Origin: Membranipora membranacea
Lineage: Eukaryota; Bryozoa; Gymnolaemata; Cheilostomatida; Membraniporidae
DNA length: 64,000 nt
Assembly: GCA_914767715.1 (NCBI GenBank)
Contig: OU612071.1
Coordinates: 23,371,681 to 23,435,680, forward strand
Direction: 5' to 3'
Shown: in pieces, positions 58,363 through 64,000 of the stretch
Position numbering within the stretch: the stretch's first letter is position 1
Layout of the letters: each line of letters starts with the position of its first letter
Notes under the pieces: model-generated
Told to the model about the DNA's origin: nothing
The model's input: only the letters and a program-made list of their open reading frames with translations
The model's database searches: none
Program-made: the position numbers and the translations under genes

Positions 58363-58827
58363 GTGAGTATCAGCCGCAGGGTACAGGTTATGAAGAAAGC
58401 AAATAAATATGTCTCAAACCGGAAAATGTGAGTCATGTTAATACAATGATCGCATCTACCTAGATTAGCTTGAGGTAGCTAGAATTAGTGTTAGCTAACA
58501 TTATGTGACATCAAAACTAGCGTAATTATATTTACCTATAATTCCCTCTAAAGGGTATTTTTTCCCTGATTGCCAACTGAGGATCATCAGGTAGTAAATA
58601 TACATAGTGGTTGTGTCGTCGCTATGATGCCTTTCAATCTGTCATTTGCACACCCTCAATCCAAACTTCAGGCAACCATAGCCTCCTTTATAGACACTTT
58701 ATATCAGATTGTTAGTTGTTTCCAGTGCTGCAAGTACTGAATTATTGTATTATGTTGTATTTAATTTATTATACCACTGCTGTATTATACCTTGGCAGTA
58801 GTATACATTTGCTGTATTATTGTATAG

Positions 58828-58977
58828 GAAGAGAGTGCCTGTGCCGTGACCACTGTTTTCCGAGGTGAAGGAATCATAGTGTCGTGTGAAATCGACTATC
58901 AGGCGGATCTCCGTATTTATCCGCACAATGCCACTCAAGTACACTACTACTGGGCTGTCTTCAGAAACGGAGTATTG
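58828..58977 (+). CDS. Receptor exon: first half of an Ig-like domain
   Basis: A 150-nt exon (acceptor ttgtatag, donor ttg|gtatgt), phase 0 to 0. It encodes the B strand with its cysteine (GEGIIVSCEIDYQ) and the C strand with the core tryptophan (VHYYWAVFRNGVL), plus a sequon (NAT). The partner cysteine is in the next exon at 60432. The Cys-Trp-Cys pattern identifies an immunoglobulin fold. Confidence 0.6.
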
Positions 58978-59194
58978 GTATGTTTGTTGGGGAAATAACT
59001 GTACGTGTGGTTATTACTATAACATCTCCACTGGCCAGTGTCTTAATGTATATTTGAGCAGCAGTATCAGCGTGCACTGGTCTATGTAGTTTCCCATAAA
59101 ATATGGGGTCGTCATAGTGCATATTCGACCCACTTGGGGCCGAATACCCGAGCAGAACAGACACCACTATTTCATTCATTTTGCTCATGTTTAC

Positions 59195-59246
59195 TTTGTA
59201 TGGAGTTAACTTCTTCCTGTTGAGGAAGAAGGCAACTCCATACAAA
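59195..59246. repeat. Imperfect 23-bp inverted repeat
   Basis: tttgtatggagttaacttc at 59195 and the following four bases pair with 59224-59246 in inverted order with two mismatches, around a 6-bp loop. It lies in the receptor intron. It may be a small palindromic element end. Confidence 0.7.
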
Positions 59247-59696
59247 AAGTGTTTTGTTTACCTAATCAAATTTATCCACAACATTGTTCTTTAGAATTCT
59301 GTTACAAGTAGATATTAATTCAATTAACTAATGACTCATAGTTGAGATGCCTTTCGACATTAAAATAAGACTTTGTTTTGATTAATGGTGGAAATAAGTT
59401 TAAACAGTCATCGTAAAAAATAAACCATGCTCTATCATACCGTCAAAGTTTCCTGTGTAAAAGGTCAGAATAGGTCAACTCCAAAACAGTAAGTCGTAGC
59501 ACGCTCCAAAATAGTAATACGCTCCAAAATAATAGTAAATACCAAAATATTGCAGAGTAACATGCTGCTGAGGGCTCTCCAAAAAGAACTGCCCTGCCTT
59601 GATGTTCCCCCGGTTTTTATATGCACCGGGGTTCATCACGGCGGGTGAGCATGGCCAAAATACTGGAGGTAGCATTTGCCCATCTTCTTGACAAAT

Positions 59697-60146
59697 GCGG
59701 AGATTTGATTTAGGTTTTTTGTCTGATAAAAAGGTTTAATGTTACACATTATTTAAATGCTTGCGTTTGAACCCTCCAAAAAGACGGAGATTGGACTTTA
59801 ATTTATGTATGATAAAAAGGTTTTAATTATACACATTATTTAAATGTTTGCGATTGAACCCTCCAAAAAGACGGAGATTGGATTTAAATTCTTTGTCTGA
59901 TAAAAAGGTTTAATTATATACATTATTTAAATGCTTGCGATTGAACCCTCCAAAAAGACGGAGATTGGATTTTAATTCTTGTCTGATAAAAAGGTTTTAA
60001 TTATGCACATTATTTAAATGCTTGCGATTGAACCCTCCAAAAAGACCGGAGATTGGATTTTAATTCTTGTCTGATAAAAAGGTTTTAATTATACACATTA
60101 TTTAAATACTTGCGATAAAAAGGGTTAATTATACACATTATTTTGA
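59697..60146. repeat. 86-88 bp minisatellite, about five copies
   Basis: Anchors gataaaaagg at 59725, 59811, 59899, 59985 and 60073 space units of 86-88 bp, each containing acacattatttaaatg and ccctccaaaaagac. The last copy is truncated. The array lies inside the receptor intron and is non-coding. Confidence 0.9.
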
Positions 60147-60431
60147 AGTGGTTGACGCCGTCTGGTATCACCTGCTCCCATCCTCTTGGCTCCATTCTCT
60201 TTATCCGAAATCTCCTGAGCTGTGAGAACTTGAGATCTCACAATAGGTTGACTCTGCATTCCCATTTATACTATCTGTTTTCAATGAGTTTCATACAGAG
60301 TTGTCTGCCCTTGCTCAAAAGGTGGACAACTCAGTGTACAAATTCGCAATTCTCATATAATTGGTTGCTTTTGATTGATTTGAATTTCATCGCGCTATAA
60401 CTAAGTAGTAGGCCTATCAAATGTTTTGTAG

Positions 60432-60567
60432 ATTGAACCAAACCAACCAGGTTTCATCGTGACTATAACTCCTCATGGACTGTTAGAGTTTGTGATTTTA
60501 AATGTCACTGTAGAGCTGAACGATGACGTTATCATGTGCTTTGCGGAAAGAGTTGACCCTTGGAGTG
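60432..60567 (+). CDS. Receptor exon: second half of the Ig-like domain
   Basis: A 136-nt exon (acceptor ttttgtag, donor agtg|gtatgc), phase 0 in, phase 1 out. It encodes the E-F strands (GLLEFVILNVTVELNDDVIM followed by CFAE), giving the second Ig cysteine, plus a sequon (NVT). It follows in phase from 58828-58977. The two are separated by a 1.45 kb intron holding the minisatellite. Confidence 0.6.
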
Positions 60568-60708
60568 GTATGCTTAATAATGAATACTCAAATATATAGA
60601 TGATTTCCATAACACTTCTTCAGTATTGAATATTCTCCCGACCCAATAATATTTCTGTTTCCATGAATTTGACTGTGAAACGGTATTATTCTTCTCTTTT
60701 GTATACAG

Positions 60709-60771
60709 AGACCAGAGTACTTGATGTACCACTTGGTCTTATATTCACATTACCTACAATATACTTGATCA
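60709..60771 (+). CDS. Possible receptor exon (short)
   Basis: Sixty-three nucleotides after acceptor gtatacag, phase 1 in (matching the previous exon), up to a weak donor (atca|gtgaat). It encodes TRVLDVPLGLIFTLPTIYLI. The next good exon starts in phase 0, so either an exon is missing between them or this one is not used. Confidence 0.3.
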
Positions 60772-61457
60772 GTGAATAAAGTGGATAAAGAAAAATGATG
60801 ACATAGATATGACACTCAGTAGTCAGTCCCAGCACATGTCAGTACTCTGTTACCATCTAATAAAGCAATGTTGTCAGCGGTGCTGGTTTTGGCAAAAAAT
60901 GCTCTGGTATTTCACTGAAAGAATCTTACTACAAATTGTTTTATTAGTCAACCACTCGGCCATTGTAACCATTCGGTCATAAAAACTTATGACTGGTATT
61001 TCCAATTCTTAGCCTTCAGCGTATTGTATTTCATTATTTCAGGTCACCTTATCAAAACTACAGGTAGATAAAAACAACCTGACATATATTTTATTATATT
61101 ATATCATATTATATATATTGTAAGTATTCATTTATTAACAGATCTAAATACCTGGACGCCATTATCGTAACTGTCTTTATACACATCTAAAAAAAAATTG
61201 TTTCATTTTATTCTTTGTATTTCTAGTTACAAGTGCCATGCACATCGTTCTTACGCCAGAATAAATATTTGCTATATATGTTATTGTTTATAAGTTGTCT
61301 AATTGATTCTATATTGACCTCCTACTGTAATGGTGACAAGGCAGCTAAGACTGGGGCTTGGGCTTGTCCTCACACCCTAGTATTACATTTCATAACAAAG
61401 CAATTTCCCTGCATAAAAACAGTTTCCATAACATTTATTAATTATATTTAATATCAG

Positions 61458-61539
61458 AGCACTACTGGTGAGCCTGAGGTTAATGAGACCATAAACGGTG
61501 TGGGGTTCCACTTTCCACGACTTCCTTATGTGATGACAG
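61458..61539 (+). CDS. Receptor ectodomain exon
   Basis: An 82-nt exon (acceptor atatcag, donor acag|gtgagt), phase 0 in, phase 1 out. It encodes EPEVNETINGVGFHFPRLPY then VMT, with a sequon NET. It joins in phase to 61753. Confidence 0.45.
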
Positions 61540-61752
61540 GTGAGTTCCCAAGTTATCTTCTCTGCCAATAATCCTGCTAGTCTAGAGACAGAATCTCAGC
61601 TCAGCTCCAGCTTCCAGCTCAATTATAACGTATTAAACCTGTAAGAAGCTTACTCTTCTAAAGATAGTCCTCATTGTGAAAACCCATTCATGATCAGACC
61701 AGCAGTTGTAGGCGAAAACCTTCACTGACGACAACTTTCTTGATATTTGAAG

Positions 61753-61891
61753 ATGCATATTATGAAGGGGATTTCAACCGGACCGCTGTGAAAGATCTCG
61801 AGTTCAATGTTCATGCTGTGACCAAGACAACTGATGAGGCTGAATGCACAGAACAATATGAGTACAACCCGAACTATGTCTTCCAAATCAG
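61753..61891 (+). CDS. Receptor ectodomain exon
   Basis: A 139-nt exon (acceptor tttgaag, donor atcag|gtacca), phase 1 in, phase 2 out. It includes AYYEGDFNRTAVKDLEFNVH and ECTEQYEYNPNYVFQI, with a sequon NRT. It joins in phase on both sides (61458-61539 and 62363-62461). Domain type not recognised. Confidence 0.5.
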
Positions 61892-62362
61892 GTACCAGGT
61901 GTCATCCTATTATTGTCGAAGCCATTTATTGTCTTCTATTATGAACCTTTAACCCTTTTACCATTGCTTTCACTTCGCCGTCGATGCTCAGAACAGTAAA
62001 TTGTAGTTGGCAGCATTGGTTTTAAGATTGGATTGTTGATGTATTTTCCGATTGTCTAATATTTATTGTTTTCATCTACCCATATTTCCCAAAATGTGTG
62101 AATAGAAATCCACACATTTGCATTTAATTTTTATATAAAGCAGTATGCCTACAACGTTTCATCAATGCATCTTCCAGTATGATATCCATATACATAAATG
62201 CTTTAGTTATCGTTAGTTATAGACATGGTCTCACTGGGAATTCAAGAAAATTGCATTGTGGGCTATTGATTGTCCTGCCCAGAAGAAGTTTGTAAGTGAT
62301 ACCAGAGAGATGATCTGTGTTAGAGGAATATTCTTGTAGATGTCATGTTTGATTATTTGTAG

Positions 62363-62461
62363 ATTTTTAGATATGCAGCTCCTGTGGATTAGTAATTGGA
62401 CACAGAACAAGCTTGAGTATGACGAGGATTATTTTAGCTTTGATAATACACTTCCAGACTG
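62363..62461 (+). CDS. Receptor ectodomain exon
   Basis: A 99-nt exon (acceptor tatttgtag, donor gactg|gtaatg), phase 2 in and out. It encodes LDMQLLWISNWTQNKLEYDE then DYFSFDNTLPD. The split codon with the next exon gives a cysteine. Sequons NWT and NTL-type neighbours are seen. It joins in phase to 62915. Confidence 0.5.
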
Positions 62462-62914
62462 GTAATGAGTTGCACTTGACTCTATTGAACATCAATTCTT
62501 TGCCAAGGAAATTAGTTGGGTCCTTGAAAATATCTCTACCTTTGTCATGTTGTAGTTCTTAAAGTGGTTAAGACGGTTGGTAGTAATTGATTTTAATTAC
62601 TTGACAACCTTTCCTAAGCCTTCATCAAGTTCCTAAACATGTCTGCAACATGAGAGCAACTGTGGCCATTCTCAAAAGGTTATCTCAGTTGTAAATGATT
62701 ACGAACTAAAGCAAGGGACAACAACTTCAAAAAGTGCCTCGTAATAAGCATATCTATATGCACAGAAATATTTTGCTGTGCACCATCCCAGTGAATACAG
62801 AAACAGTCGGAGCCGGTTCTACAGAATTCTTAGAACCAAACGTGATGTGACATGAGGACCTATGATTATGTATTACAGATTGGAAATAGAGTGATTGAAC
62901 AAGACCCTCGTTAG

Positions 62915-63096
62915 TTTTCTGGTGGAAGGCGAAAACCCAATAGCCGAGCCGTATCGTAGTGTACCTCCAGATGAGCGACTCTATTTTAATGTCACGCTGA
63001 CCAGCACGTTTGAAGTACAACCCAATCTGGGTGGCTTACTGAAATGTACACTGAACAGAGCCGTGTTTATGATGTCAGAAGGGATAACCATCTACA
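62915..63096 (+). CDS. Receptor ectodomain exon
   Basis: A 182-nt exon (acceptor cctcgttag, donor ctaca|gtaaga), phase 2 in, phase 1 out. It encodes FLVEGENPIAEPYRSV, ERLYFNVTLTSTFEVQPNLG and LKCTLNRAVFMMSEGITIY, a beta-rich extracellular module with sequon NVT. No transmembrane exon that follows in phase was found. Confidence 0.5.
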
Positions 63097-63214
63097 GTAA
63101 GATGGTATAGATGGGTAGATATGGATTCATTTTAAAAAAAGTACAAGTGCAAATGAAAGTTGTGCATGCCTTCTATCAACCACATAATAAAATGTTGATG
63201 TCTGGCTTTTGTAG

Positions 63215-63280
63215 TTTGGTGCTGTTGAGTCTGATCCTTTTGAGGCGACCTTTACTAGGTTGGAGGGAAAAACCAACAAA
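63215..63280 (+). CDS. Possible receptor exon, frame ambiguous
   Basis: It follows a strong acceptor (ctggcttttgtag). In phase 0 it reads FGAVESDPFEATFTRLEGKT to a donor-like gtacta. In the next frame it reads a hydrophobic stretch LVLLSLILLRRPLLGW, which could be the inner end of a membrane segment. Neither frame joins cleanly to the exon before it. Confidence 0.25.
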
Positions 63281-63767
63281 GTACTACTACAGAACAGACG
63301 TTTAAGATCGACGCTCCAGAAATACTCCAGAGTTATAAAGTCAAATCTAACAGGTCTGAAGCTCTGTTTTTTTGAGCACTGAGTTTGATGTTAACATGAC
63401 ATGAAAGTGATAGCCTGGAAGATCGTGTAATTTAAGCGATTAAACTAGGAAGAGTGTTCTGTTAGTTTGAGCTCTCAATCCCTTTCTCCACCTCTTCCCT
63501 CGTCTGAATGCCCGGCAATGGAAAACTGCAAATGGTCACCTTTGAGTCTTAGGCGTTACTAAAATAATTGCTAAGACTAGAATTATGTTAGCTAACGTTT
63601 TTGCTCTGATTGATTAATTGTATTTATAATTGGAGCTGCTATGTAGGCACTTGCTATGTAGATGCCCACCACTCAAGTAGCGTCCTGCCTCAGTAATCAA
63701 GACAAAATATAAATCAATAGGGATGTAGATTTTGTGTGTTTTAATTTGAAGTCTGATTGATTTACAG

Positions 63768-63868
63768 GTTGGAGTTTGGTGACGAGATAGGCTCAGGAAA
63801 CTTTGGAGTGGTTCACAAGGCCACACCCTATGGTAGCGGAGATGTGGTTGCTGTCAAAGTAGTGAAAA
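63768..63868 (+). CDS. Protein kinase N-lobe exon (receptor kinase, partial gene)
   Basis: A 101-nt exon (acceptor gatttacag, donor gaaaa|gtagga), phase 2 in, phase 1 out. It encodes LEFGDEIGSGNFGVVHKATP, the ATP-binding glycine loop GSGNFGVV, and then VVAVKVVK with the ATP-anchoring lysine of the VAVK motif. With Ig-like and other ectodomain exons upstream on the same strand, a receptor tyrosine kinase is the likeliest reading. The catalytic loop and activation segment lie beyond the window, so tyrosine versus serine/threonine specificity cannot be shown. Confidence 0.8.
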
Positions 63869-64000
63869 GTAGGAAAACATGCTGCCATCATGCGGCTCTT
63901 AGCTAAAAACTTAATCAAGTGGTTGTGTGGATGATACAGAATGTTATTTTGACTGTTGGTCATTGTTGATTGGAACCAAAACCACATCTGTCGGGGTCAC

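Noticed and set aside
60143-60400. 85-codon frame downstream of the minisatellite
   Set aside because: No motif or splice context, and it lies in the intron between the two in-phase Ig half-domain exons.

Overview
The window comes from an animal nuclear genome. It is AT-rich, has GT-AG spliced exons, LINEs, tRNA-derived SINE-like copies, MITEs and a full-length BEL/Pao LTR retrotransposon, and its right edge carries a receptor-kinase-type exon behind Ig-like exons. BEL/Pao elements and this kind of receptor point to an invertebrate metazoan. A sponge would fit, but the sequence does not prove it. There is no prokaryotic signature and most of the window is non-coding.

Layout. 0-5.4 kb: sparse sequence with a hexamer microsatellite, decayed coding traces and a ~380 bp fold-back element. 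5.4-15.4 kb: one continuous ~10 kb satellite block in nested layers (49 full copies of 61 bp, 86 full copies of 42 bp, 49 copies of a decamer), followed by the same decamer family in the opposite orientation with several sub-arrays. 15.5-32 kb: intron-like DNA with LINE remnants and a family of ~2.5 kb tandem units (two nearly full, two partial) that carry paralogous exon-like segments on the minus strand. 32-37 kb: a small TIR element, two SINE-like copies and a perfect GC-rich hairpin. 37.6-38.5 kb (minus): a compact three-exon gene with a TATA box for a 93-aa secreted, cysteine-poor, basic peptide. 43.2-45.2 kb: a decayed LINE. 45.6-46.7 kb (minus): the first exons of a type II membrane protein with a coiled-coil ectodomain, possibly continuing at 41 kb. 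48.4-56.9 kb: the BEL/Pao element with 935/934 bp LTRs, a 5-bp target duplication and one in-frame stop splitting the polyprotein before the integrase. 58.3-64 kb (plus): exons of a probable receptor kinase (Ig fold, a second extracellular module, kinase glycine loop), running off the right edge.

The genes do not form a pathway that the sequence shows. The items most worth a second look are the hierarchical satellite with its internal inversion, the small secreted peptide gene with an 18-nt micro-exon, the tandem exon-bearing units at 26-32 kb, and the receptor kinase. All exon models were drawn by eye from splice signals and reading frame and have no transcript support here. The very long open frames across the satellite are treated as artefacts of a stop-free repeat.
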